Assembly (NCBI RefSeq): GCF_028858725.1
Contig: NC_084760.1
Coordinates: 55,701,367 to 55,765,366 of the forward strand
Reading direction: 5' to 3'
Origin: Colius striatus
Taxonomy: Eukaryota > Chordata > Aves > Coliiformes > Coliidae
Length of the DNA: 64,000 nucleotides
The position numbers and the translations under genes were made by a program. This document shows positions 1 to 11,856 of this stretch, one piece after another. The notes below the pieces were generated by a model, which was not told the DNA's origin, ran no database searches, and saw nothing but the letters and a program-made list of their open reading frames with translations. Each line of letters begins with the position of its first letter. Positions within the stretch are counted from its first letter, which is position 1.

Positions 1-1093
1 GGGATTCTGATTCAGGTGCAGTCTACTTTCAGTGAGGTTCATGAAAAGTATATTAGTATTAGGTTGAGCATCTTCAGTGGAAAGATATGAAGACATCTCT
101 TTCTCCTCTCTTTGGGTTTCCTCCCCAAATGACTTACTACTGACATTGTTTATCATAAGTTGTGAGAGAGGTCTTAGTATGTTGTGCTATTAGACAAAAG
201 GAATGGGGCAGCAGTGCAATTCCTTTGCACCAGACATACTAGTTATTTTAAAAAGCACCAATTCTTCCTTATTTTCTGCAGGAAAGATGATAGTTTTAGA
301 AGGCAATTAACTTTCCTAATAGAAAGAGACGCAGAACAGAATAAAGTATCCAAATTCTTCCCTCCTCTCCTTCCTTCCACCTCAGTTTCTGAATGATTAA
401 TTTACATGTGTCCCCACTCAGCCTTTGTGCAACTACTTTTAAGGTACTGAAAGGATATCTGCACAGATTGTTGCCTACTGAAGTGCTCTGCCTCAGTCTA
501 AGCCTGGTAAATATTTGTAGGTCTCCACTGGTCAAACTGCCATTTTAGCATAACACTCTGGTAGAGTCAATATACTTTTTCTCTTCAGGGAGAGTAACAC
601 TATTGCATTTAGCAGCCCTTTCTCTTCCCATTCCTATTGCCAGAAGTGAAAATAATAAACTCCCGTCTTCAGCTGAAGGCCAGGCTTTCAGTGTATCAAT
701 GTTTTTGTGACTTTAAGTATTAGAATTCATTATTAGGAGGAAAATCTACCTTCAAAGTGTAATATAAGATCATTTAAATATTTTTCTTTTTTTAATTTGT
801 CTCACTTAACAGATGCCTATAATCTGAGAACAGTAGCTGCAACTATCTTCTAAATATTTAAAGGTCAGAGAAAACTCTTAGGTTGTTGCATACAAATAGT
901 GATGTTCTGCAAAATAAAAGCATACAAGGAAGATCACGTAGACTTCTGGGAACCATACTATTTTGTCTTTCCAGATCTATCTGGGTATCTACATCACATT
1001 TTAAAAATAATTCCCTTGTATATGGCATCAGTCTATTTTATGAGCTTTCAGGTAATTTTACTGTGCAGGTATTGAAAGATTTAGAGTTACTGT
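1..1093. other. Non-coding, nothing recognised
   Basis: AT-rich unique-looking sequence. Short open stretches on both strands lack splice or start context and show no protein-like composition. Confidence 0.6.
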
Positions 1094-1442
1094 CACAGAA
1101 ACATAGAATGATAGGAGTTGAAAGAAATCTCTAGAGATCATCTCGTTCAACCTCCCTTCTAAAACAGGTTAACCTAGAAGAGGTTTCAGGAATGTGTTCA
1201 AGTGAGTTTTGAAAATGTCTAGAGAAGGAGACTCCATACCTTCCTTGGGTAGCCTGTGCCAGGACTCCCTCACCCTCACAGGAAATTTTACCCTCATGTT
1301 CAAGTGGAACTTCCTGTGTTCCAGCTTCTCTCTGTTACCCTTTGTCCTGTCACTAGGCACTACAGAAAAAAGACCAGCCCAATACTCTTAATATTTGCCC
1401 TTTAGGTATTTATAAGCACTGATAAGGTCCCCTTATTTTAGA
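1094..1442 (-). mobile_element. CR1 LINE 3' fragment
   Basis: Read on the plus strand it starts with the reverse complement of the CR1 tail (CACAGAAACATAGAATGAT) and continues into text typical of inverted CR1: GAGAAGGAGACTCCATACC, CCTGTGCCAGGACTCC, TTCAAGTGGAACTTCC. It is a 5'-truncated copy containing a decayed end of ORF2. It belongs to the same subfamily as the copy at 46630 (shared insertion of the TTCAAGTGGAACTTCC block and CACTACAGAAAAAAGACC). Confidence 0.85.
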
Positions 1443-1452
1443 ATACCTTAGT

Positions 1453-1912
1453 TGTCATAGTTTTGAGTGGAACCGTTTTTGGTAAATAGGAAGGGGCTGT
1501 AAAGATGGGTCCTGTGAGAAGTTCCTCAAAACTCTCCCCGGTTCCAAGTCAGACCCACTTCTGAGCCAATTAAGAGCCTTCATGATCAGAGAAGAAGCTG
1601 GAAGAGGAGGGTGCTTCCTATTCCTTCTTACTGTTTCTTCTTCCTTCATTTCTGGCTGGTGGTGGTGCAAGGAGTTAGAAGAGAGAAGCGACCATGTGGA
1701 CTCCAAGGTCAGTGAGGGAAGAGAGGAGGAGATGTGCTGGAGCAGAGACCCTACTGCATCCTGCGGACAGGACTGGTGAAACAGAGATTTGTTTGCACTT
1801 CATAAAAGACCTCATACCAGGGGCAGTGACTGTGCCCAGAGGAGGCCATATTTTGTGTGAGGGACCCTGTATCCACAGAAGCTACAACTGTTGGGAAGAA
1901 TCCACATCAAAG
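1453..1912 (+). mobile_element. Degraded ERVL-like LTR fragment
   Basis: Begins TGTCATAGTTTTGA and carries segments typical of a common avian ERVL-type LTR: GTGAGAAGTTCCTC, GAGCCAATTAAGAGC, CCAAGGTCAGTGAGGG, and GGAGCAGAGACCC. The 3' part of the LTR is not recognisable past about 1.9 kb. The same family, inverted, is more complete at 22315-23453. It lies directly beside the CR1 copy that ends near 1442. No coding capacity is seen. Boundaries are approximate. Confidence 0.6.
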
Positions 1913-4900
1913 TAGATAACAAGGATCTAGATACAGAAAGATTATTCTTAGTAACCACTAATATATTTTTAATAGAAAAAATAAAAATGTCAATAGCTGA
2001 TCAGACTATCAAAGGTTTCTACAGTGTATACAATAAATACTATGTATGCAACCATATATTAAGGTGAGAAACTGAATCTCGTTTTTGTGAAGTAACTGGC
2101 ATAACAGAGATGGGTTAATCCTTATGACTAGAAGATGAACATAAATAAGTAAAATATGCTCAAGAAAGACAAATAAGGAGGAAAGGAAAAAGTATTGCCT
2201 TGTATATGCAAGATAACACCCTTACTTGGTAGTTGAAAGTTTAAAGTGTATGCTAAAAGTCTTTGGTTAATAGTTAAAGAAAACAGAGAAGAAAGACTGC
2301 AATTGTGTTGACATATCTTGACAATTTAGTCTGAAAAATCAAGATGAAGCTCAATTGCAAGACAGGTAGGTATAATTAGCAAAACAGAAATAGGATGAAA
2401 TATCACATTCTCAGAATGTGAGTTTTATACTGGATCAGAAGCTGAACATGAGTTAATAAACTTGTACAGCTTTAAATATCATGTTTGGGATGTGTACACA
2501 CAAATGAAGCCCACGGGATTTCTATCTCTCTGAAACCCATATTGTCAAGCTGGGCTGCTGTGATCATTACACTTAGAGAAAGTCCAGGAGAGTATCTAGA
2601 AAATATGGACTGAGTAAAAAGGATCTGTGTAAGACACAGAATAGGAAATGGTTGGTACAACATAACAGAATTTAGGTGTAAGATCTCCGCTACAAATATT
2701 GAGAGGATAAACTATTCCCAAGTTTTTGGTAGATAAAGAAACAGTAATAGGCTTTATTTTCAGAAGGAAAAGATCAAGTTAGATATTAGGAAATGATTCC
2801 TACTTATAAGTGTAAGTGACAATGCTAGACAGAAATATAACTTTGTACTGTATGAACAGACATCTGCTGGGACTGTAAAATCTAATTGCTGGAGATATTA
2901 AAAACCATTTAGCCATATGTCTTTCATAAATGACACAGAGATAATTGATCCTGCCAAAGCAGGGCTAACTGATATTCTCAGGGTTGCTCCCAGTTGTTCT
3001 TTATATAATTCTATTATTTTACAGTTATATTAAAAAATACTTATTTTTAGTAATTGCTTAGGCTTTTACAAAATCAGAATTGAAAAATTTTAATAACCCA
3101 GCAGTATATAGTTTCACAGCTACCTACAGTTCCTATTCTTCCTCTGGTTTCTTTATTTAGTGAAAGTTTCCAGAAAAACAATGGCTTAATATTCTTATCC
3201 CTTTAGTTAGACCCTGAGGAGAGGCTGTAGGCAATTTCAGTGTCCAAGATAAAAACAGTCATGAAGGCTTTCTAACTCTGAAAGCTTTTGAATTCAAGCA
3301 GTTAGGGCTGTCAGATTTGGATAATTTGCAAGGTCTCTCAAGGAAAAATGACTCTGACTTTCTATTTATTGTCATTTCTTATCCTGACTTCATGCTCTGA
3401 GTGTTTCTGGGAGGTAAATGTGGAAATGGCAACAAAATCCCCCAACTCATATATTGCACTTCTGACCAGAGCTCCTTTTGACTTTGGTCCATAGACTTGA
3501 AAGCCGAAAACAAGTACTGGGAAAGGAACACAAATGAATGTCCATACAAATGGAGTCTTCCATCTTTCCTAAAATTTATATCCATAAAAGCCATATACAG
3601 TCCCAAGCAAAAAGCTAGAAGAACACAAAGAGCCAAAGTTTTAATATAATAAATATGATGTATTTTGAATGATTATTGTAACTATTTAAAATAATTTTTA
3701 ATATTTTAATAAAGACAATAATGAAAATTCATATTCAAATTTTATAGACCAGAAAAACCTAGCAATGCACACTACCCAGCATAACTTTACAGTGGGAATC
3801 AGTGGAAAGCTCACTTTCCTCAGTCTTTCTTCACTCTTCCCACACCAGGGGGCTGAGCTAGGTGGGCTCTGCTAGGTTTGTTCTTCTAGGTCAGTTATGC
3901 TTTCATCTACGCTGTGTCTGCAACTAACTAGTGTAGATAGGGATGGCACAGTGGGGAAAGCAAAAATCACAACAGTAGTACAAAATGTGAGCCACTGGCA
4001 CAACCCTGAACTGAATCTAAAAGACAAGCTTGGTGTTTCTGGAGAAAAGACAAAAGTCCTCTAGAACTTGGTGGGATTACTTGACCATGTCACTATTCCA
4101 TGAAAGGAACGTCAGCTTCTCAGGTCAACATACGCTGCAAGGGCTGTGTGCAAAACACCCAGAAGTTAAGAAGCCTATTATTGTGAAGAACAACACCTGT
4201 GCTTGCAGTCCTGTATGTATAATTCTGAATTTATTACTTTCAGCCTTCAATAATAAACCTATGCTTTGTCTTACAGAAAAGCCTGTGTGGTATTGGGGGA
4301 TGAAATTAATCTGAGTGAAAGTGGCAGATGGGACAAACTCCAACAGCAGCAGTCAGCAAGCACAAGTTAGAGTGTACTGGCAGCTCAGAGGCACCCATCT
4401 CCTCAGGACTTGCTAAGGTTGTCTTAGCAGCCTCTGAGTATGAAGAAGAAAGTTTCTCTAGAGGTGTCTGAGAGGAGGTCTGTCTGCAGGAATCAGGCAA
4501 CAGTAGATACCTAACAGACTAGGATCTCACCTGAGCTCCCAGAGCCACAGCCTCCTGACTACCATACTGCATAAAATGTACTCTGAGGAGTAACTTTTGA
4601 GAAAAATACGAGTTAGTGAGAACTAGTGATTCTATGCAGAGTTTGCCTTACTAAGAATGTTGTGCAGTCAGATTAAGAAGACATAAGTGAGACTCCTGGT
4701 CTCCCAGGTATTTCTGTGCAGCAAAACCTAAACCAAACCAGGTTCCTGTACCAGCAGCTCAGCCGTGACTACAGCTTCCTTTGTGAGAGAGGAAGGGAGG
4801 ACAAACACATTTTCCATTTATATTGATAATAAAAAAAGACCACTGATCTTTGCAAATTCAGAATCCAAGTCATAGCTATATTATTCTAGTTGCTTTCTAA

Positions 4901-5740
4901 AACTCTAAGGACCTCTGCATTGTTAAATAATCAGGCACACATTACAAAAGAGCTCTCTTCAAAATAAAAACCAAAACACACTGATGCTGAAAGCTCAGTG
5001 AGAGAGACAGCTTTATTTGGTATGTGAATGCTTCCATAAGACCCATTTACAGGATTTTTCTTCTAAGTGCATATCTTCCCTAGGCTGAAGTAATCACATT
5101 TAAACGACGGTTCTGCTTTCAGAGTGCTGCAGAAGGACAAGTATTCAGACCTCAGAGCATTTGCAGTGAAACGATATTTCAACAGTGTTGACAATTTAAG
5201 GAAGAACCACAGAACAAAATTGTTCTGTCTTATGAAAACACATTCAAGATGCTGCTTTCCTTCTGATATTTTATCAAGGAGTTTATTCATATGATATTGT
5301 TATGAATTAAATTTTCAGTCTTGTATCTCAATCTCTCAAATGGATGTATATGCCTACAGCCAAATCTTATGTCATATTTCTTGTCAGTGAAAGAAGAAAT
5401 CCATAGCATGAGACTCCTAACATTTCTTAATATTAGATATCAAAGAGAATAATGCCAGGAAGCTGTAGGTAGATGTCATCTTGAAGATGTCTCTGAATGA
5501 GCCTTTACATGGTTTTCCAAAATTGTATTACTTGTATAGCTCTACATATGATGTTAAGTGCTTGAAACAAAACTGTTCATCTTCTGCATAAATTTTACTG
5601 GACTCACATTTCTGTAAAAATGTTTCATTGATTTGTGAGGTTCTTTCCTCCTAATGTAATAAAAAGTTAGGATAAATGGAAAAGATTGTTCTCTTTCCTA
5701 TTATAGCTAAGGCATATAGGTCCTCTCTTCCTCTACATTG
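1913..5740. other. Non-coding, mostly unique sequence
   Basis: Apart from the tentative CR1 remnant at 2.8 kb no repeat or gene is seen. A minus-strand 36-nt stretch at 4531-4566 has good splice-like ends but no fitting frame. Confidence 0.6.
2755..2907 (+). mobile_element. Very old CR1 remnant (tentative)
   Basis: AGTTAGATATTAGGAAATGA and, further on, GCTGGAGATATTAAAAACC follow the order of the CR1 3' region (a 'gatattaggaaa...' block followed by 'ctggagatattcaaaacc'), but divergence is high and the canonical tail is missing. It could be chance. Confidence 0.35.
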
Positions 5741-5800
5741 TTAGAATATTTCAGTTGGAAGGGAACTACAGTAAAAATCTAGTCCTTATTGGTGAGACTT
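5741..5800 (-). mobile_element. CR1 tail remnant
   Basis: TTAGAATATTTCAGTTGGAA followed by GGGAACTACAGTAAAAATCT resembles the inverted CR1 3' end ('agaatatttcagttggaagggacctacaa...atctagtcc'). Only about 60 bases are recognisable. Confidence 0.5.
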
Positions 5801-5884
5801 CTTATTATTCACAATTAGTGCATTGATAACAACAGTGACAACTACTGTTGCAAAAAGTACTGGTGAGGTTGATGTAAAGATAGT

Positions 5885-5940
5885 GAAGGACTGGAACAGG
5901 GCACCCAGGAAAGTTTTTGCATCTACTATTGGAGGGTTTT
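5885..5940 (+). mobile_element. CR1 remnant
   Basis: GGACTGGAACAGGGCACCCA with a following TCTACTATTGGAGG matches the CR1 block 'ctggaacaggctgcccag...tccttggagg'. It is in opposite orientation to the scrap at 5741 and in the same orientation as the tail at 6445, so this and the latter could be pieces of one copy separated by about 500 bp. Confidence 0.45.
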
Positions 5941-6444
5941 AAAAAAAAATGAGATGAGTAAAGATCTATTGCCAATTATTAAGAACAGTTTATCCTGTCA
6001 ATTTAAGAGCCCTCACAGTTTCATTTTCTATTTTTATTATTTTTTATCAGAAATCTCAATCTGTGCTTTGCTTTATTTTGTGTGGGGTTTCATTTTAATT
6101 TTTTTTTTAAGCTCTATCCCCCAGTACTGCAAAAACATAAACTATCAATAAAAAACCAGAAGGTAAGCAAGCTCCTGCCTGCAGCAAAAAGGTTGAAATA
6201 ATTGACTCTAAGGTAGCCTAAGGACACAACACAAGAAAAGCCCAGTCTTAAAACAAATCATGCTGGGAACAGTGTAACTGAGGAAGCTTAAATTCCTGTG
6301 GATTCTTGCATAACATTTCTTGCCTTCCTACAATCATAATCTCAAGTCCCTGCAAACACTCCATGCCCCCTCCCATGAGACCTTTCCTTTTTGCTACAAG
6401 CCCTCTTCAATCTATCAGAATATGAACTTCATTTTCTTTCCTTT

Positions 6445-6552
6445 CTTCAAGAGCCGCCTAGACATGTTCCTGTGCGACCTGATCTAGACGGACCTGCTTT
6501 TGCTGGGTAGTTGGACTGGATGATCTCTTCCAACCCCTACCATTCTATGATT
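6445..6552 (+). mobile_element. CR1 LINE 3' end
   Basis: Contains GACATGTTCCTGTGCGACCT, GATCTAGACGGACCTGC, GGACTGGATGATCTC and the tail CCATTCTATGATT, the last roughly 100 bases of CR1. Plus orientation, heavily 5'-truncated. Confidence 0.9.
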
Positions 6553-9500
6553 TTTCTCACACAACAAAATATGCTAATTTTCCCTAGGAACCTCATTTGC
6601 TTTAACATATTTACCATTTATTTGCTTCTCTATAACAATGGACAAACACAAATTGATTCAAAACTGTGGAGCTGTGACTGCTGGCTGCTGTTAATGTTGG
6701 GTAAGATAGAGAAGTGTTGTCCTGCCACTGCTTTTTCACCACCAAGTGCACCACTGATGCTCCATCTGACTGGTGGTTTTCATTGCACTTGCAGGAACTT
6801 TATAAGACTTCAAAACCTCGGTAAAAAAGATTTATATTATTTAGTGCCCAAAAGGGATTTTTGGAGACTAGTGGACAGATAACATGATCATCGAAGTCTC
6901 AATTCAAATAGATAAAATGAATTTTACAATTTTTAAGATAATAATGTTTTTTTGAAACTACTGGAATTGTCAGGTCTAAACAAATTATACTTTATAATAA
7001 GTAATTCTACAATCTAGTATCTTTCTAGCACTATCACTATCTGCTTTAAATAAGTGTCTATCTTTGCCAAGAATGTAAGTCCACTCTTTCATTTTAACCT
7101 CAATTGATGTGGAATTGTTCCGGTAAACTAATATATCTTTCTCTGGAATTAAGAAAACTGCCACTGATTCCAAGTCACATAAAGGAAATTATTCAGAGTT
7201 GGTAAAAGATGTCCTGCAATTCTGATTAAAAATTTAATCACTGGATAGCTACATCTTCTGATATCAGGAGTTGTTTCACAAATATGCTTGTATGTGTTTA
7301 TGCCATCTGCTCTATGGAAAGAAGAAAACAAACTGATAGTGATTCTTGTTAGTATTTCTTTCTTTTGTCTGTAGATAAAGATTTTCTTTAAAAAAATATG
7401 TTTAGGTTATTTTTTCTTTACAAATAGTGGTTATAAAAGCAAATATCATTTTTTGAATCTAATAACCCAACTGTAGGTTATTAAATGTAGTAACTTTTAA
7501 AATATTTTGTTTTGACTTTCAATAGTAAACAGACAAAACACTATATTAACCTGACGCACATACAAGAAATATTAATTTTCAGCATGAGCTAAATAAATAT
7601 TATTAAATTATAACTTTAAAGACTCAGAAATAATACTCAGAAAATTACTCAAAAGTAATATTGTTGAAGGATGCTCATTCAAATATCTTTTATATTTTCC
7701 TGCCATGATTTAATATGAAACTTCCTGAAACTTCCTTTGTGGTCCTCACCATGTGAACAATAAAGTAGCGATTTCATCTGGGATGATCAAAAGAAGAGAT
7801 TTTTTTTATCAAAGGACAAATGAGATCTGTTTCTCTGCATCAACAGAGATAGTAACTGATAAAAAAAAAATCAGAGTTTTTAATTTATGATCTGAGAAAT
7901 TAAGAATCTCCAAATATTTATCTGATGTTAAAATAATCATTCAGTATTTCACTTAGGTGGACACATCTTTATGAGGATGTCTATGTAAACAGCAGGACAG
8001 AGATATTTCCAGTGGACTGGAAATAAGCTGATTCTGAAAAAGTCATGGAGGTCACCGATACCTTTGTATCAGGACGACTTCTTGCCTCTAAATATTAGGC
8101 CTTTCTATGAGTTCTCCTTTTCAAGGTAGACCACAGTTTATACAACCACCTGGTAAGTGTATCACAGCAATACCTTTCTATCACATTTCATGACAATTGG
8201 CCCTTCTCTTACCAAGAAAAAAAAAAAAAAAGAAGTAAAAATCCCCAAAATAAGTACAGTTGCACTACTGATAGCAATAGTGGACAGTGTCAGTGAGGAT
8301 AGCTAGTGCATGCTTAACTTTACCTCAACTCTACTTCACTTGAGCAGCTAAATCTGGGTTACAGGAAATATACCACTAACATCAGTTGCCTCAGCCATTG
8401 AACAATCCATCAGTGTAAGGATATCTGATACTCCCCAAATAACCATTCTCTCAGGAAAACTTAAATTACAATATTTATTGGAATCACTTTTGTACCAGCC
8501 ACTCAATAGTGGAAGTGGCATCATGGACAGAGACAGAGACGTGCCTGTCAATACAGATTTGCTCAGAAGACAATGGCTGAAACTACAATTCACTTATTCT
8601 CTTTCAGGTGCTTGTTTGATAAATTATACCTATTCTCTCTCAGAGTGCAACTAATTGTCCACTAATGTGAAAGGGATCCTGCAGTGACTTGCAGTAACAA
8701 TATCCTTTTAGTCAGGTGAATCCCTTCTTCCACCCTTCTACTCCAGGAGAATTGTGGGTGCCTCTACAAACTCAAATTCACATGTGCAGACCACAAATTT
8801 ATATTTTGATACATAATACATATTTCTTTATATCTTAACTGTTACTGCAGATCATGGAGATGTTCTTTTGAAATACGTTAACAGGTCTGTGCAGATTAAA
8901 AAATTTTCTATCACAAGGAGCTTCCAGAAAGATTTATGACATTTTATTTATCTCTTTTGTAAGGAAAAGGGTCAAATGAAACTCATATATTTGGAAAAGA
9001 GTCGGGTTTTTAGAATCAGTTTGCACATATTGCTATTTGTGTGTTCAGTACTTTACATTTAAACTGACGTAGGGAGAAGTGAAATAACAGATGTGGCTAA
9101 CTTGATCTCAAAGCAAAATTGTTGAAGACAAGGCTGCTCTCTTCTCCCATCTTATTTCCCTCTGCATCTATAAACTGATGGGCACTTCTTAATAATTTTT
9201 AATGTGGGCTTTCTGATTTTTTTTCACCACATCAACATATTATATATGAGCTCTACAAATGTGTGAATGTTTTGAGGAACATGTTTTCTTACAAGTGTCC
9301 TTGTATGTGTATGTTTTATTTATTTTTTATCATGGTAACAAAGGATTGCTATGTCAGATCAAACCACTGCCTCATCGTATCTTACAATCTGCCTCTTGCC
9401 CTAGTTAATATCTGAGAGTTTAAAAACACAGGAAAAGTCCTGTAATGCAGCTGAACTGTTGGGCAGTACTCTAGATCCAAATTAAGTATGACCAAGATTT

Positions 9501-10369
9501 CTGTCTGATGCCGTTTACAAGATACATTTCTATATCTATATCTGTTACTTCAGATGCATCATTCTAACAAAATTCATCATTAAAATAAGTCCATAATATT
9601 TGATGGAATGTAAGGGGCTTAAGAAAAAATATCTACAAATTAATGTGACTCTGTAAGAGTTTCAATTAAGCACTAATGTGGCAGATGAGAAATCATGATG
9701 TTTTTGCATATGGTGAAAGATAGAAATAGAAAATACATTAATTATTATTGTAATGTTCCTTTCTTTCAAAACTAACTCATCATTTTAATCTCTTTTTCTG
9801 TTACTTGGTCAGTATCTTTTGTCCACAGATAAGATCATAGTGACTGTTGAATCAAAATAACATGTCTGCTAAAGGGAATATGAATACATTATTGTTATGC
9901 TGTTGAGCTTTTGGCAAGAGCATAAATGCCTACTCAAAGACAAAGAAGAATTGGGCTTCTTTTGTAAAGTTTTCTGTTTCCTGAAGATTTTTAATTACTT
10001 TTGGTCCATGTAAAAAAAATCAGTGTGCAGATGGAAGGCATAATTTCAACAAGCCTGTTTCTGTAGAAGCTGCAGCTACCACACTGTGAATCGATAGCTG
10101 ATTAATCAGTGAGCTGGCTAGAAACCCGTGTTTAGTTCAGTTTCCAGATCTCCCATAGACTTGCATGACCTTGGGTAAATCACCCCTTCTAAATCCTTGA
10201 AGAAACATCTGTCATTTCATGCATTTCACACCCCCTGTGCAATGAGTAGGAAACCATGTAACCCAGCTTTGCATGACCTTCTTACTGATTTACTATAGTA
10301 GGAACTAACCCTGCACTACTTAATGCTACATATAGTGGGATCAAAGCTGGAATTTAGGCTGGGGGAATC
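6553..10369. other. Non-coding, AT-rich
   Basis: No gene-like ORF. A-runs at about 7860 and 8219 and a possible ancient repeat at 9.34 kb are the only structure noticed. Confidence 0.6.
9340..9500. repeat. Possible ancient interspersed repeat
   Basis: The run AAAGGATTGCTATGTCAGAT followed by CAAACCACTGCCTCATCGTA resembles an old repeat text seen in sauropsid genomes ('aggattgctatatcagaccaaagg...'). This is recalled similarity only, and orientation and family are unknown. Confidence 0.25.
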
Positions 10370-11011
10370 ACAGACTGTTTCTAGTTGGAAGGAAGCTCTG
10401 TAGGTGATCTGGTCCTACCTCCTGAACAGAGCTGAACTGTTATCAAAGTTATATGCTTTTGCTCAGGAACTGACTGGGCTAGTGAAATTTTGAAAATTTC
10501 TTAGGATGGAGCTTCCACAACCTCTGTGGGAACTGGTTCTCGTGGTTATCATTCTGATGGTGATTTATTTTTCTCTTGCTGGAACTTGTGAGTGTTATAC
10601 CTTAAGAAGAACCTTTTCCGTAACCACAGTTTTGGTTGTGGAAGATTACAGCTAGTCTTCACTCTTAACTTTCCCATCTCCAGGCTGAAAAACACCTGTT
10701 CCCTCAGCCTCTCCCTGTGTACTGCAGGCCTCCAACCATGCTGCCAGCCCTTCTCTGTTCTGTCTGCAGGTTACATCTCTTGTTCTGGGGTGGCAAAACT
10801 GGAGATGGGGCACCACATACCTCCTCACAAGAGTGAAATAGAGCTGAATAATGGTTTTCCTCAACTCGTTTATTGTATACCTGTCAATGCAGCACAGCAT
10901 ACTTCTACCCTTCATCACTGCAAGAATGTACTTGTCTCACGTTTAACTTGTCTTCTACCATAATCCCCATGATTTTTCTGCAGAAGCAGAACTCAGCCAG
11001 CCAGTCAATAG
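10370..11011 (-). mobile_element. Older CR1 LINE copy
   Basis: In inverted orientation it starts near AATCACAGACTGTTTCTAGT and runs through GAGCTTCCACAACCTCTGTG, CCATCTCCAGGCTGAAAAAC and CCTCAGCCTCTCCCTGTG, then ACTGGAGATGGGGC and CATAATCCCCATGATTTTTC. This is the order of an older CR1 subfamily's 3' third (end of ORF2 and 3' UTR). It is more diverged than the copies at 25, 43 and 46 kb. The minus-strand reading at about 10.65-10.92 kb is a decayed piece of reverse transcriptase region, not a host gene. Confidence 0.75.
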
Positions 11012-11700
11012 TGTGTACTTTTGCTTTTTTTTTTTCTGCCATAAGGCACTAAAATGTATCTTTTTTAAAGTCTGACTTATCGACTTCAACTTTGAGTTAG
11101 TTTTTGGTCCTGCAAGATATACATCCAACTTATAGTTTAGTCATTCAGTGTATCTCTCCAAATCTTATAGATATTTCTTTTAAAAGTTAATTTTCTGTAG
11201 TCCCATTGTTATAACTTGAATTTTTGCTAACTAAGTGAATAACAGTAAAAACACATAGGGGAAACAAGTTTTCCATTTTCATTTAGCAGCAAAGAGGCCT
11301 GATTTCAGTGTTTGAATATTCTGTGAAGCAGAAGCTGTTCTGGACCATGTCTATAGTACAAATATTGCAATTTTATTGCTGGGTCGGGATGACCATAGAA
11401 TAGTGTCCACCTCAGATAGTGCCAGAGAGTGCTATCAAGAATAAGCCATGCTAACTCTAGCTGAAAGTATGACAGAGGGGTGTTGAGCATCTGTGTTGGA
11501 GGTTTAGTTCTGGGGACTTTAGGTATGAACATTTTGGTATGTCCTAAATGCAGCAGAATAATTATGCACAAGCTACAAGTGGATACCAAAGATTACTTTT
11601 CTCAGCCACCTCGTTCATTGTTCACTTGCTGCCCTCCCTCCTTGTAGGTCAGTTGCTTTGCACACCTTACTGGTTGTGCATTAAACTCCCAGCAGGAGTT

Positions 11701-11856
11701 CACAGAATCCCAGAATCTTAAGGGTTAGAAGGGACCTTGAAAGCTCATCTATTCCAACTCCCCCTCCCAGAGCAGGCCACCTAGAGTAGGTCACACAGGA
11801 AGCTGTCCAGGTGGGTTTTGAATGTCCCCTGAGAAAGAGACTCAACAACTCATCTG
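11701..11856 (-). mobile_element. CR1 LINE 3' fragment
   Basis: CACAGAATCCCAGAATCTTA followed by GGGTTAGAAGGGACCTTGAA and ATTCCAACTCCCCCTCCCAG is the inverted CR1 3' end. It then reads GTGGGTTTTGAATGTCCCC and ends within 160 bp. Confidence 0.85.

Noticed and set aside
4531..4566. 36-nt minus-strand stretch with acceptor TTTTATGCAG and donor CAG/GTGAGATCC
   Set aside because: In phase 1 it has a stop as the third codon, composition is unlike the TRDN array, and no neighbouring exon supports it.
5055..5066. 12-nt minus-strand stretch reading EEKS
   Set aside because: The donor is poor (CCT/GTAAAT) and 12 nt carries no statistical weight.
10903..10917. 15-nt minus-strand stretch reading VMKGR with donor GTATGC
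   Set aside because: It lies within an old CR1 copy, and a match this small is expected by chance.
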